In this document: positions 18,708-27,503 of the stretch, piece by piece | Layout: every line of letters begins with the position of its first letter | How positions within the stretch are numbered: the first letter of the stretch is position 1 | Assembly (NCBI RefSeq): GCF_001641335.1 | Contig: NZ_LVEM01000004.1 | Location: forward strand, 458,557 to 522,556 | Direction: 5' to 3' | DNA: 64,000 nt | Source: Bradyrhizobium stylosanthis | GTDB lineage: Bacteria > Pseudomonadota > Alphaproteobacteria > Rhizobiales > Xanthobacteraceae | Translations under genes and position numbers: made by a program | Notes under the pieces: model-generated | The model's database searches: none | What the model saw: the letters and a program-made list of their open reading frames with translations, nothing else | What the model was told of the DNA's origin: nothing

Positions 18708-19565
18708 GTGGCCCTCAAGAACGTCATCGGTATCGACCACGCCGTGGTCATGGTGAAGGACCTCGACAAGGCCGCCGAGAACTATCGGCAGCTCGGCTTC
18801 ACGATCTCGCCGCGCGGCACCCATAGCGCTCATATGGGCACCGGCAACTACACCATCATGTTCGACCCCGATTACATGGAGCTGCTCGGCGTGCTCGTGG
18901 CGACCGAGCACAACGCACCCGCGCGCGCCTTCGTCGACAGGCACGGCGAAGGCATCGAACGCATCGCCTTCACCGCGGTCGATAGCGCCGCCGGCGCCGA
19001 GGAGATCCGTGCGCGCGGCCTGACGCCGATCGGCCCCACTGATTTCGAACGTCCCGTCACCCTGCCTGACGGCACGATCTCGGCGGCCAAATTCCGTACC
19101 TTCATGTGGCCGACCGCCGAGGCGCCCGGCGGCGTGCGCATCTTCGCCTGCCAGCACAAGACCCGTGAGACTGTCTGGATCCCCGAGCTGATGAAACACG
19201 CCAACGCGGCGAGGCGCATCAAGCAGACGCTGATCGCAACGCCTGAGCCCGCGCAGGAAGCCGCGCATCTCGGCCGGCTGATCGACCGCGAGCCGAAGGC
19301 GGAGGCCGACGGCGCCGTGACCGTCCCCTCCGGCGGCGAGCGCGCCGACTTCGTCTATCTGACGCTGGACCAGCTCGGAAAGCGCTATCCCGGCGTGCCG
19401 CTCGCTGGCCTCTCCGAACGTGGCGGCGCCGCGCTGGTGCTGGTCAGCGGCGATCTCGCCGCGACCGAGAAGGCGCTGGGCTCGACCGCGGTGCGGAGCG
19501 GACCTGCGATCTGCGTGCCGCCGGCCAAGGCCAACGGCACCCTGCTCGCCTTCGTTGCCGGCTGA
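18708..19565 (+). CDS. VOC (glyoxalase-like) family protein
   Basis: A 285-residue protein starting with GTG, preceded by GGGGAAA. The N-terminal half is a glyoxalase-like domain: IGIDHAVVMVKDLDKAAENY has the first metal His, and a Glu follows in YMELLGVL. The C-terminal half is a weaker second module. It matches the glyoxalase_3-like group, often of unknown substrate. It stands alone 145 bp after puuD; a link to purine breakdown is possible but unsupported. Confidence 0.78.
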   Translation: MALKNVIGIDHAVVMVKDLDKAAENYRQLGFTISPRGTHSAHMGTGNYTIMFDPDYMELLGVLVATEHNAPARAFVDRHGEGIERIAFTAVDSAAGAEEIRARGLTPIGPTDFERPVTLPDGTISAAKFRTFMWPTAEAPGGVRIFACQHKTRETVWIPELMKHANAARRIKQTLIATPEPAQEAAHLGRLIDREPKAEADGAVTVPSGGERADFVYLTLDQLGKRYPGVPLAGLSERGGAALVLVSGDLAATEKALGSTAVRSGPAICVPPAKANGTLLAFVAG

Positions 19566-19642
19566 TTTTAACTAATTCTTTAACGTGTGTTTACCCGGCG
19601 GCTCTAGGATTCTCGGCGATCCAAGCCACCGGGGCCAAACGC

Positions 19643-19918
19643 ATGTTCAAAGAGGGATCGCCGATCGCATATGACGCGCCGGCCGAGCTGAAGAAATGGC
19701 CATCGCTGAAGGGCGAGAGGCAGAAGGACCGCGGTCCGCCCTATATGGTCTACAACGGCACGCTCGCCGACTGCGTTCGCGAGCTCATGGGCAAGCCGAT
19801 CAAGGGCATCTCGCTCTACGACATCATGACAAAACCGCAGGCCGCCTTCGACCAGACCGTGCTGTCGCCGGGCGATGCTGCCGAGATCGCGATGCGCAAG
19901 GATTTTCCGAAGGCGTAG
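19643..19918 (+). CDS. Conserved hypothetical protein, 91 residues
   Basis: A small soluble protein without signal peptide or membrane segment. Codon bias is like its neighbours, which argues that it is real. The middle (GPPYMVYNGTLADCVRELMGKP) looks like a compact alpha/beta domain. I do not recognise a family or function. It is followed by about 200 bp without a gene. Confidence 0.6.
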   Translation: MFKEGSPIAYDAPAELKKWPSLKGERQKDRGPPYMVYNGTLADCVRELMGKPIKGISLYDIMTKPQAAFDQTVLSPGDAAEIAMRKDFPKA

Positions 19919-20122
19919 GCGCCGCCGGTTTGACCTGCAATATCGCTCATAGCGCCGCTGCCCCGTAGATCCGCGGGCCGACGCAGCTCGTTCTTGCTGC
20001 GGGAACACCGTACTAACACCGGCCCTCCAGCGGAATCGCAGCTTCGCCGCAATTACGGTGAATGAAGTCCTCGTCACCGGTCGCGCCGGTCGTTCCCCCA
20101 CAGTTCGAGGACTCTTCCCGAG

Positions 20123-21082
20123 ATGCGATTTCTCGTCGCGGCTTGCGCTGCGTTCCTGATTCTGATGTGCGACGTCGGCTCGACGACGTCCCGGCACGCA
20201 GAAGACGTCGACAACTCCCTTCCGAAGGCCGATCGCGGGCCTTCCTTGGTTCCCCTCGTCGAGCTCTTCCTCGCGAACGTGCAGGCCATTGAACTTGCGA
20301 ACGCACGCGCGGCCTACGAGGAGACGATTGAGCCGCCGCGCTCGGTCGAGACCATCGTGCAGGCTCCGGCTACTCCGACCGAAAGATTCTGCTACGCGCT
20401 GCGTGAAGCCGCCGAGGCCAGCGGCATTCCCGTGCCGTTCTTCGCGCGCCTGCTCTGGCAGGAGAGTCGCTTCCGCTCCAACGAGGTCAGCCCTGCCGGC
20501 GCACAAGGCGTCGCGCAATTCATGCCGGAGACGGCCGCCGAAGTCGGCCTCGATGATCCCTTCGATCCCCTGAAGGCGTTGCCGGCATCCGCAAAATTCC
20601 TGCGCAAGCTCCGTGACGATTTCGGCAATCTCGGTCTCGCCGCGGCCGCCTACAACGCAGGGCCCGGCCGCATCCAGAAATGGCTGGCCAGGGAAAGCGA
20701 ACTGCCACGCGAGACGCGCGACTATGTCCGCATCATCACCGGCACCAAGGCCGAGGACTGGACCGAACGTTCGGAAGCTCTCGCGATCAGGATCGACCTG
20801 CCGCGCGAAGCACCGTGCGAAGGCATCGGAAGCCTGTCGAAGTCGAAGGACGTCGCCTGGGTTCCGGTGAACCTGACGCCCTCGGTCGTCACCATCATGC
20901 GCAAGGCCGAGCAGCTTGCGGCACGGCTGTCGGCGAACCGCGCACGCAAGCGGTTCGCCTCCCTGCTGCGCAAGAGTGGTTCGGCACATGGCAAGGCGCG
21001 CAGCATGATTGCGGCGCGCGCGACAAAGGGCGCGAAGCTGCGCGCCATCCGCGTGGCTTCGCGCGAGCGGTCCTCGAGCTAG
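20123..21082 (+). CDS. Lytic transglycosylase (SLT domain) protein
   Basis: A 319-residue exported protein. The N-terminus is hydrophobic (MRFLVAACAAFLILMC); the Cys is not in a canonical lipobox, so lipid attachment is uncertain. The SLT domain at about residues 87-210 has the catalytic Glu in WQESRF, then GAQGVAQFMPETA and AAAYNAGPGRI, which cleave peptidoglycan between MurNAc and GlcNAc. The C-terminal 80 residues are rich in Arg, Lys and Ala and probably bind the wall or are disordered. It is convergent with the next operon, two bases apart. Confidence 0.88.
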   Translation: MRFLVAACAAFLILMCDVGSTTSRHAEDVDNSLPKADRGPSLVPLVELFLANVQAIELANARAAYEETIEPPRSVETIVQAPATPTERFCYALREAAEASGIPVPFFARLLWQESRFRSNEVSPAGAQGVAQFMPETAAEVGLDDPFDPLKALPASAKFLRKLRDDFGNLGLAAAAYNAGPGRIQKWLARESELPRETRDYVRIITGTKAEDWTERSEALAIRIDLPREAPCEGIGSLSKSKDVAWVPVNLTPSVVTIMRKAEQLAARLSANRARKRFASLLRKSGSAHGKARSMIAARATKGAKLRAIRVASRERSSS

Positions 21083-21083
21083 C

Positions 21084-21467
21084 TCACACCGGCTTGTCGC
21101 CGTCCGTCACCGGTGAGGTCACGACCAGGAACACGAGGTCGGTCAGGCCTGAGTTCGAGATCGCATGCTCGACGCCGGGCGGCAGGAAGATCACATCGTG
21201 CTTGCGTACGACATGGTTCTTGCCCGCGATCTCCATCAGCCCCTCGCCGTCGAGCACGTGATAGACCTGCTCCTGCACCTTGTGATGATGGCGCGCGACA
21301 TAGGCCATCGGCTGGTACATCGAGATGCGGTAGTCGATGCGGCGCGAGCCTGCCGTCTCCGGCATCACCAGCGGCTTCGACAGCGCACCGCCAAAATGGT
21401 TGGGGAATTCGCGCCAGGGCACCTCGGCGATGTTGCGGATGAAGGCGCCATTGCTCTCCTCGGCCAT
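21084..21467 (-). CDS. Cupin-domain protein
   Basis: A 127-residue single cupin barrel. The first motif includes RHHHKVQEQVYHVLDGEG with metal-binding His and Glu, and the second has LPPGVEHAISN with the last His. It could be a dioxygenase, isomerase or sensor. It is the last gene of the minus-strand unit ThDP enzyme - SDR - cupin, starting 11 bp after the SDR stop with GGGAG upstream, so it likely acts in the same pathway. Confidence 0.82.
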   Translation of the reverse strand: MAEESNGAFIRNIAEVPWREFPNHFGGALSKPLVMPETAGSRRIDYRISMYQPMAYVARHHHKVQEQVYHVLDGEGLMEIAGKNHVVRKHDVIFLPPGVEHAISNSGLTDLVFLVVTSPVTDGDKPV

Positions 21468-21478
21468 GATCGTGCTCC

Positions 21479-22189
21479 CTAGTTCACCAGCGCGCCGCCG
21501 TCGACATAGACGATCGAACCCGTGGCAAATCCGTTGCTCATGAAGCTTCCGATCTGCCGGGCGATGTCCTCGGCCATGCCGACGCGGCCGACCGGCAGCG
21601 CCGCCGCCGTCTTCGCCAGCATCTCCTTGCGCGCCGCCTCCGGCATCGCGGCCCGGATCGGCGTATCGATCACGCCGGGCGACACTGCGTTGACGCGCAC
21701 CGGCGCAAGCTCGAGCGCGAGTGCGCGAGCCAGCGACTCCAGAGCGCCATTGGCCGCGCTGATGATCGCCGAGTTCGGCCGCGGCCGGACGCTGAGGAAG
21801 CCGGTGACCAGCGTTAGCGAGCCGCCCGGCCGGATCTCCGCTTCGCGCGCCACGCGCCAGGCGCCCCAGAATTTTCCTTCCATGGTGGCGCGCACGTCGT
21901 CCATCGCAACCGTCTTGAACGGTCCGGTGCGAAGCTGCGCCGCGGTCAGCACGACGTGATCGACCGGGCCGGTGCGGCGGAACAGGTCCGCGACGCTCTG
22001 GTCGCTGGTGACGTCGGTCGGGATCGCCGTCACCTTGAGCCGCTCGGCAACGGGATCGAGCTTGGCGGCGCTGCGCGAAGCAATGATCACGTCAGCGCCT
22101 TCCTTCTTCGCAAGCTCCGCCGTGGCAAGGCCGATGCCTGAGGAGCCGCCGATCACGACGACCTTCTTGCCTGCGAGCGTCATTTCCAT
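21479..22189 (-). CDS. SDR-family protein lacking the YxxxK pair
   Basis: A 236-residue SDR fold with GGSSGIGLATAE cofactor motif, NAVSPGVIDTP and a C-terminal VYVDGGALVN. Where classical SDRs have Tyr-x-x-x-Lys, this protein reads NSAIISAANGALESL, so neither Tyr nor Lys is present; the Ser position also differs (LVTGFLS). It may use another mechanism or only bind cofactor. It lies between the ThDP enzyme (35 bp) and the cupin (11 bp) on one transcript. Confidence 0.85.
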   Translation of the reverse strand: MEMTLAGKKVVVIGGSSGIGLATAELAKKEGADVIIASRSAAKLDPVAERLKVTAIPTDVTSDQSVADLFRRTGPVDHVVLTAAQLRTGPFKTVAMDDVRATMEGKFWGAWRVAREAEIRPGGSLTLVTGFLSVRPRPNSAIISAANGALESLARALALELAPVRVNAVSPGVIDTPIRAAMPEAARKEMLAKTAAALPVGRVGMAEDIARQIGSFMSNGFATGSIVYVDGGALVN

Positions 22190-22224
22190 CTCCCCGATAT
22201 GTTTCTTGATTGATGAGTCCGGGA

Positions 22225-24024
22225 TCAGCCCGGCTGAAAGCGCGTGCCGATGCCCGCTTTGCTCTGGCCGAGGCCGGGCAGCTCCCAGACGCCGGCACCG
22301 GCGGGATTGACGTCGGCGGCGATATCGACGTCGATCAGGTACGGCCTGTTGGCGGCGATGCCCTTGCGGATGGCCTCGCCGAGGTCGCCGGCGCGATCGA
22401 CCCGAACTCCTTCGACGCCGCAGGAGCGCGCCATCGCCGCGAAGTCGGGGTTGTAGCGCTCACCTGTTTCGGGGTGCTTGAAGTCGGTGGCAAGCTCGCG
22501 CCCTCCGAGATAGCCGCGCTGTAGCCCGCGGATCGAAGCATAGGCGTAATTGTTCCAGACCACCCAGACCACGGGCAGATTGTATTCGACCGCCGTGCCC
22601 AGCACGTTGGCGTGCATGAAGAAGGCGCCGTCGCCGCACACCGAGACGCAGGGACGATCGGGCGCAGCGAACTTTGCGCCCATCACGCCGGCGACGCCAA
22701 AGCCCATCGGGCCAAAGCCCATCGAACCGATCAGCGAGTCCGGGCGCTTCGGCTTGCAGAAGCCGAGCAGCCAGTTGTGGTGCACGCCGATGTCGGAAAC
22801 CAGGATCGCATCCTCGGGCAGCGCCTTGTCGATCTCGGCGGCCGCGCGCTGCGGATTGATCGGCGTGGTGTCATCCGAGAAGCCGGGCGCGACGAACTTG
22901 TCCCACTCCTTGCGATAGCCGTCGATCTGCGCCAGCCACTTCTTGCGCGCATCGGATTTCTTGAACAGGTTGTCGCGGCGGTCGAGCTCGGCATGGACCT
23001 GCCGCAGGAAGGTGCGGACATCGGCCATCAAGCCCAGCGCAACAGGATAGTTGCGGCCGATCTCCTCGGGGTCGATGTCGACATGGATCAGCCTAGTCGG
23101 CGGAATCGTGAAGGAATAGCCGGGAATCCAGGAACTCGATGTGCGGTCGTCGAAACGGACGCCGAGCGCGAGCAGCACGTCGGCCTGACGCGTTGCATGA
23201 TTGGCCTGGTAGTGTCCGGCGCGCGCGACGAGGCCGAGCGCGAGCGGATGATTGACGTCGAGCGCGCCGAGGCCGCTCGCCGATGCGGCCACCGGGATCT
23301 GCAGCCGCTCGGCGAGCTTGCGCAACTCGTCGGCCGCGCCGCCGTAGCGCACCCCCTGCCCGACCAGCATCACGGGCCGCTCGGCGGACAGCAGCATGTC
23401 CACCGCCTTCTCGACGCCATCAGGGTCGGCGCCGCATCGGCTGGAGATGTTCGCGTTCCACTCGATCGCCTTCGGCGCCTCCTCGGCCGCGGATTCCATG
23501 AACACGTCGAAGGGCACGTCGACCACGACCGGCCCCGGCCGTCCCGTCACCATCGTCTTCCACGCCTGCCGCACCGCGAGCGGCACCATCTCTCCGCGCG
23601 TCGGCTGAAACACCTTCTTGCAGATCGTCTTCACAGTGGAGGGAAAGTCGGCCTGGTGATGCCGGTACATTTCCTGGAAGGCGCCGCGGTTGAACTGGCT
23701 GGTCGGCACGTTGCCGGTGATCGCCATGAACGGCACGGAATCGAGGAAGGCGTTCGCCAGCGAGATCGGCAAATTCGCCGAGCCCGGCCCGCAGGAAGTG
23801 AAGGTCGCGGTCGGCCGGCCGGAGACGCGATAATAGACGTCGGCCATGAAGCCGGCGACGCTCTCGTGATGCACGGAGATCGTCTTGATCTCCTCGGAGC
23901 GCTCGTACAGCGCGTCGATGAACTGGATGTTGCCGTGGCCGCAGAGCCCGAACACCTGCGGCACCTTTTCCTGGATCAGATAATCGACAATGACCTGCGC
24001 GCCGTTGAGCATGTTCTTCGACAT
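22225..24024 (-). CDS. Thiamine diphosphate-dependent enzyme, acetolactate synthase-like
   Basis: A 599-residue ThDP enzyme with the three standard domains. The catalytic Glu is in VHHESVAGFMAD, and the ThDP/Mg motif is GDGAFFMHANVLG...VWNN near residues 470-500. The family includes acetolactate synthase, glyoxylate carboligase, sulfoacetaldehyde acetyltransferase and 2-oxo acid decarboxylases. Since biosynthetic ALS needs a small subunit that is absent here, a catabolic role is more likely. The start ATG 24024 has GGGAG upstream; 21 residues of a longer frame were dropped. It is the first gene of the unit and divergent from the IclR regulator, so probably regulated by it. Confidence 0.87.
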   Translation of the reverse strand: MSKNMLNGAQVIVDYLIQEKVPQVFGLCGHGNIQFIDALYERSEEIKTISVHHESVAGFMADVYYRVSGRPTATFTSCGPGSANLPISLANAFLDSVPFMAITGNVPTSQFNRGAFQEMYRHHQADFPSTVKTICKKVFQPTRGEMVPLAVRQAWKTMVTGRPGPVVVDVPFDVFMESAAEEAPKAIEWNANISSRCGADPDGVEKAVDMLLSAERPVMLVGQGVRYGGAADELRKLAERLQIPVAASASGLGALDVNHPLALGLVARAGHYQANHATRQADVLLALGVRFDDRTSSSWIPGYSFTIPPTRLIHVDIDPEEIGRNYPVALGLMADVRTFLRQVHAELDRRDNLFKKSDARKKWLAQIDGYRKEWDKFVAPGFSDDTTPINPQRAAAEIDKALPEDAILVSDIGVHHNWLLGFCKPKRPDSLIGSMGFGPMGFGVAGVMGAKFAAPDRPCVSVCGDGAFFMHANVLGTAVEYNLPVVWVVWNNYAYASIRGLQRGYLGGRELATDFKHPETGERYNPDFAAMARSCGVEGVRVDRAGDLGEAIRKGIAANRPYLIDVDIAADVNPAGAGVWELPGLGQSKAGIGTRFQPG

Positions 24025-24102
24025 CAACCCGTCTCCCTCGCGGCCACGACTTCTTGTGGACCGATGCGGAGGAACGCGGCCGGTCATCGCTGGGCCGCGG
24101 GC

Positions 24103-24131
24103 ACCCTATTTCTCATAATGCTGTACGTCAA
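24103..24131 (-). promoter_or_regulatory. Putative promoter for the ThDP-SDR-cupin unit
   Basis: On the minus strand TTGACG (24131-24126) and TAGGGT (24108-24103) are separated by 17 bases. The region is locally AT-rich and lies between divergent genes, a usual place for an IclR operator. The -10 match is weak. Confidence 0.45.
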
Positions 24132-24247
24132 TTTATATTGTGATAGGCTGCCGGCTTGAGGAAACGCCTGGCTCCGCGCCCACGGCGGCGCCCGTTGCGT
24201 GCTAGTCTCGCAGCAACGGAGTCACGACGATTCACGAGAAGGGGGCC

Positions 24248-25165
24248 TTGTCCTTGAAATCGCGCACCAAGCCGACGACCGGCGAAAAGCCCGCGAGCCC
24301 GCGCAAGGCCGCGGTTGCCAAACTGGTCCCCGCTGCGCGCGCCGAGGGCGACGTCGAGGCCGACGACAAGCAGCGCGGCGGCGGCGTGCAGTCGCTCGGC
24401 CGTGCCTTCTCGATCCTCGAAGAGGTGGCGCGCCATCGCGACGGGATCGGCCTCGCCGAGCTCAGCAAGCTGGTCGGCCTGCACAACTCCACGACGTTTC
24501 ATCTGGCAAAGACGCTGGTCTCGCTCGGCTACCTCCGCCAGGAGAGGGACAGCAAGCGCTACCGCATCGGCCGTCCGCTGTTCGCGCTCGCCGCAAGCGC
24601 GCTCGACGAGATCGAGATGGTCAATGTCGCAACGCCGGTGCTGGAGGAGCTGTCGCGCCAGACCAGCGAAAGCAGCCATTTTGCCGTGCGAATGGGCGAT
24701 GCCGTGGTCGTCATCGCGCGCACCAGCGGCCCCGGCGCGTTTCAGCTCACCGACCGCGTCGGCGTGGTACGCCCGGCCCATTGCACCGCGCTCGGCAAGA
24801 TCATTCTGGCTTCGCTCCGCCCGGAACAGCTCAAGCGCTTCATCGATCGCGCGGAGCTGAAGCCGTCGACCCCGAAGTCGATCACCGATGCCGGCGTGCT
24901 GATGCGCGAGATCGCGGAAGTGCAGCGGACCGGCGTCGCGTTCGACGACGGAGAGTTCAATCCGGAAGTTCGCTGCGTTGCCGTGCCCGTCACCGATTTC
25001 ACCGGACAGGTGATCGGCGCGCTCGGCATTTCCGGTCCGATCTGGCGGCTCTCCAACCAGGCGCTGCACGCCGGAGCGCAGGTCGTGCAGGCCGCCGCCG
25101 ACCGCCTGTCGGCCGAGTTCGGCGCCAAGGACCGGGCGCACAAGGCGTTCGCGCAGAAAGTCTGA
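24248..25165 (+). CDS. IclR-family transcriptional regulator
   Basis: A 305-residue regulator. After a charged 45-residue tail, the winged helix-turn-helix covers about residues 48-110 (SLGRAFSILEEVARH, then NSTTFHLAKTLVSLGYL). The C-terminal effector domain has the usual AHCTALGKIILA and GRVGA-like elements (VPVTDFTGQVIGALGISGP). The start is TTG 24248 with GAGAAGGGGG ahead. It is divergent from the ThDP operon and 140 bp upstream of an ABC importer, so it most likely controls both with the imported compound or a breakdown product as effector. Confidence 0.9.
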   Translation: MSLKSRTKPTTGEKPASPRKAAVAKLVPAARAEGDVEADDKQRGGGVQSLGRAFSILEEVARHRDGIGLAELSKLVGLHNSTTFHLAKTLVSLGYLRQERDSKRYRIGRPLFALAASALDEIEMVNVATPVLEELSRQTSESSHFAVRMGDAVVVIARTSGPGAFQLTDRVGVVRPAHCTALGKIILASLRPEQLKRFIDRAELKPSTPKSITDAGVLMREIAEVQRTGVAFDDGEFNPEVRCVAVPVTDFTGQVIGALGISGPIWRLSNQALHAGAQVVQAAADRLSAEFGAKDRAHKAFAQKV

Positions 25166-25193
25166 ACCTCCGCACAGAGGGCGATTTTGCCGG

Positions 25194-25222
25194 TTGACAC
25201 CGGCAACGGCGTTCGGGATTAT
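25194..25222 (+). promoter_or_regulatory. Promoter of the branched-chain-type ABC operon
   Basis: TTGACA (25194-25199) and GATTAT (25217-25222) with 17-base spacing, 84 bp ahead of the binding-protein ATG. The sequence between promoter and gene is AT-rich and contains TCTCACATTATC, loosely like TCTCATAATG near 24111 on the other side of the regulator gene. Confidence 0.6.
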
Positions 25223-25305
25223 CCTCCAGCATTAAAAGAACATCTCTCACATTATCGGATAGCCGGTTTTGAAGAGAGGCACGATGCACCCGGGAGGAGA
25301 CAGAC

Positions 25306-26550
25306 ATGATCCGCTACCCGCGACGGACGGTGTTACGGGCAGGCGCCGCCCTTGTCGGCGCGTCCGCATTTGGGTTTCCCGCAATCGTGAGGGCGCAGGC
25401 CGAACGGATCCGGATCGGGCACCTGACGCCGCTCACCGGCTTTCTCGGCGTGATCGGCAGCTACGCGCAGCTCGGCGTGAAGCTCGCGGCCGAAGAGATC
25501 AACGCCTCGGGCGGCATTCTGGGCAAGCAGGTCGACCTGCTCTCGGAAGACTCGATCAACCCCGCGACCGCCGCGACCAAGGCGCAGCGCATGCTGGAGC
25601 AGGACGGCGCGGTGGTGCTGCTCGGCGAGATCTCCTCGGCATCCTCGCTCACCATCATGCAGGTCGCCGAGCGCAACAAGAAGGTGTTCTTCTCGACCGG
25701 CGCGCGATCGGACGCGCTGCGCGGCAAGAACTGCAACAAATACTCCTTCCACTGCGACATCCCGAACACGGTGATGGTCAACGCGGTCGGCACCGCCCTG
25801 TCGCAGAGGGGCATGGTGAAGGGCAAGAAGTTCTTCACGCTCACGGCCGACTACATCTTCGGCCATGACCTGCTGAAGGCCGCGAAGGCGTTCTTCAGCA
25901 CGCATGATGCGAACCTGATCGGCGACGAGTTGATCGCGACCGACGCGACCGACTTCAGCCCGTATCTGCTCAAAGTTCGCCAGGCCAAGCCCGACGTGGT
26001 CTGCTGCAACCTCGCCGGCAACCAGGTGACCAATCTCGTCAAGCAATATGCCGAGTTCGGCCTGCCCTATCCCCTCGTCGGCTTCAATCTCAACACCGGC
26101 GATGCCTGGGCCGCGGGCGCGGGCAATCTCAGCGGCACCTGGCCGACGGTCTGGTATCACACGCTGGCCAACCCGGCGTCGCAGGCCTTCGTCGCCGCGT
26201 TCAGCAAGAAGTACGGCAAGCCGCCGGAGAACCACGCCTGGATCGACTACATCACACTGAAGCTGCTGGCCGAAGCGATCAACACGACCAAGTCGACCGA
26301 TAGCAACGAGCTGATCGCCTATTTCGAGAAGCAGTCCCAGTTCGACATCATGAAAGCGCGCAAGGCCTATTTCCGCGGCTGGGATCACCAGCTGGTGCAG
26401 GAGGCCTATCCGTTCACGGTCAAGCCGAAGGACCAGATGAAGGACCAGTGGGACATGCTGGTGCTGGGCGATGCGGTGCCGGTGGCGAACGATCCGCTCG
26501 AGACGATCTATCCGACCAGGGAGCAGAATCCCTGCGAGATGAAGGCCTGA
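25306..26550 (+). CDS. ABC transporter substrate-binding protein (branched-chain/amide type)
   Basis: A 414-residue periplasmic binding protein of the LivJ/AmiC-like class. The N-terminus has RRTVLRAGA followed by a hydrophobic stretch and an AQA cleavage site, consistent with Tat export. The body starts IRIGHLTPLTGFLGVIG, the standard opening of these receptors. Ligands in the class include branched amino acids, urea, amides and aromatic acids, so the ligand here is not determined. It is the first gene after the promoter; a strong hairpin separates it from the permease genes. Confidence 0.9.
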   Translation: MIRYPRRTVLRAGAALVGASAFGFPAIVRAQAERIRIGHLTPLTGFLGVIGSYAQLGVKLAAEEINASGGILGKQVDLLSEDSINPATAATKAQRMLEQDGAVVLLGEISSASSLTIMQVAERNKKVFFSTGARSDALRGKNCNKYSFHCDIPNTVMVNAVGTALSQRGMVKGKKFFTLTADYIFGHDLLKAAKAFFSTHDANLIGDELIATDATDFSPYLLKVRQAKPDVVCCNLAGNQVTNLVKQYAEFGLPYPLVGFNLNTGDAWAAGAGNLSGTWPTVWYHTLANPASQAFVAAFSKKYGKPPENHAWIDYITLKLLAEAINTTKSTDSNELIAYFEKQSQFDIMKARKAYFRGWDHQLVQEAYPFTVKPKDQMKDQWDMLVLGDAVPVANDPLETIYPTREQNPCEMKA

Positions 26551-26577
26551 CGAACGGGCCCAGCCGATAGACGTCCA

Positions 26578-26600
26578 CGGCGCCGGCCCAGCCGGCGCCG
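26578..26600 (+). promoter_or_regulatory. Intercistronic stem-loop after the binding-protein gene
   Basis: CGGCGCCGGC (26578-26587) and GCCGGCGCCG (26591-26600) form a perfect 10-bp stem with a 3-base loop, 27 bp past the stop codon. Such hairpins commonly protect the binding-protein mRNA or partly stop transcription so that the receptor outnumbers the membrane parts. Confidence 0.65.
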
Positions 26601-26627
26601 TTCTTCATCAAAGGCAATGGACGCAAC

Positions 26628-27503
26628 ATGCAGTTCGAGTTCTTGCTGGAACAGGTGGTGAATGGCCTCGTGCTCGGCGGCTATTACCTGCTCATCGCGC
26701 TCGGGCTCTCGCTGATCTTCTCGGTCGGCGGCATCGTCAACCTTGCCCATGGTGCCTTCTATGCGCTCGGTGCCTATGTCTGCGTCGAGCTGACCAAACG
26801 CCTCGGCTTCGGCGCCTCCGTGGTGATCTCGCCCTTCGCGGTCGCCCTGCTCGGCATCCTCTTTGAGCGCTTCATCCTGCGCCGCTTCTATACGGCCGAT
26901 CCGATCCTGAGCCTGCTCGTGACCTTCGGCCTTGCGATGGTCGCCGAACAGGCCATCCGCATGATCTGGGGCGCGGCGCCAGTCTCGACCGAGATCCCGC
27001 AAAGCTTTCGCGGCTCGGTCATCGTCGGCGACTTCCTGTTCTCGCGCTATCGCCTGCTGATCCTCGCCGTGGTCGCGGCGATCCTGCTCGGGATCTGGCT
27101 GCTGCTGCAAAAGACCTCGTTCGGACGCGTGGTGCGCGCCGGCATTCAGAAGCCGGACATGGTCGCCGCGCTCGGCATCCGGCTGCAGCCTTACATGACG
27201 GCAATCGTCATGCTCGGCGTCGGCATGGCCGCGCTCGGCGGCGCCTTCTTCGCGCCGATCACGACGGTGCATCCGGCCATGGGCGCCGAGATCATGACCA
27301 TCGCCTTCGTCGTGGTCGTGATCGGAGGTCTCGGCAGCTTCTGGGGCGTGGTCATTTCGGCGCTGCTCGTCGGCGTGGTCCGCGGTATCGCCATTCACTT
27401 CGAGCCCGCGGCCGGCGAAGCCTCGGTCTATATCCTGATGTTCCTGGTGCTGCTGGTGCGTCCGCGCGGCCTGCTCGGCGAGCGCATCGAGAAGTTCGAA
27501 TGA
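26628..27503 (+). CDS. livH: Branched-chain-type ABC transporter permease (LivH family)
   Basis: A 291-residue inner-membrane permease with about eight helices. The family segment GGIVNLAHGAFYALGAYV near residue 45 and the coupling region GAFFAPITTVHPAMGAEIMTIAFVVVVIGG are typical of LivH. It begins 77 bp after the receptor gene and overlaps the next gene by four bases. The gene name reflects family, not proven substrate. Confidence 0.9.
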   Translation: MQFEFLLEQVVNGLVLGGYYLLIALGLSLIFSVGGIVNLAHGAFYALGAYVCVELTKRLGFGASVVISPFAVALLGILFERFILRRFYTADPILSLLVTFGLAMVAEQAIRMIWGAAPVSTEIPQSFRGSVIVGDFLFSRYRLLILAVVAAILLGIWLLLQKTSFGRVVRAGIQKPDMVAALGIRLQPYMTAIVMLGVGMAALGGAFFAPITTVHPAMGAEIMTIAFVVVVIGGLGSFWGVVISALLVGVVRGIAIHFEPAAGEASVYILMFLVLLVRPRGLLGERIEKFE

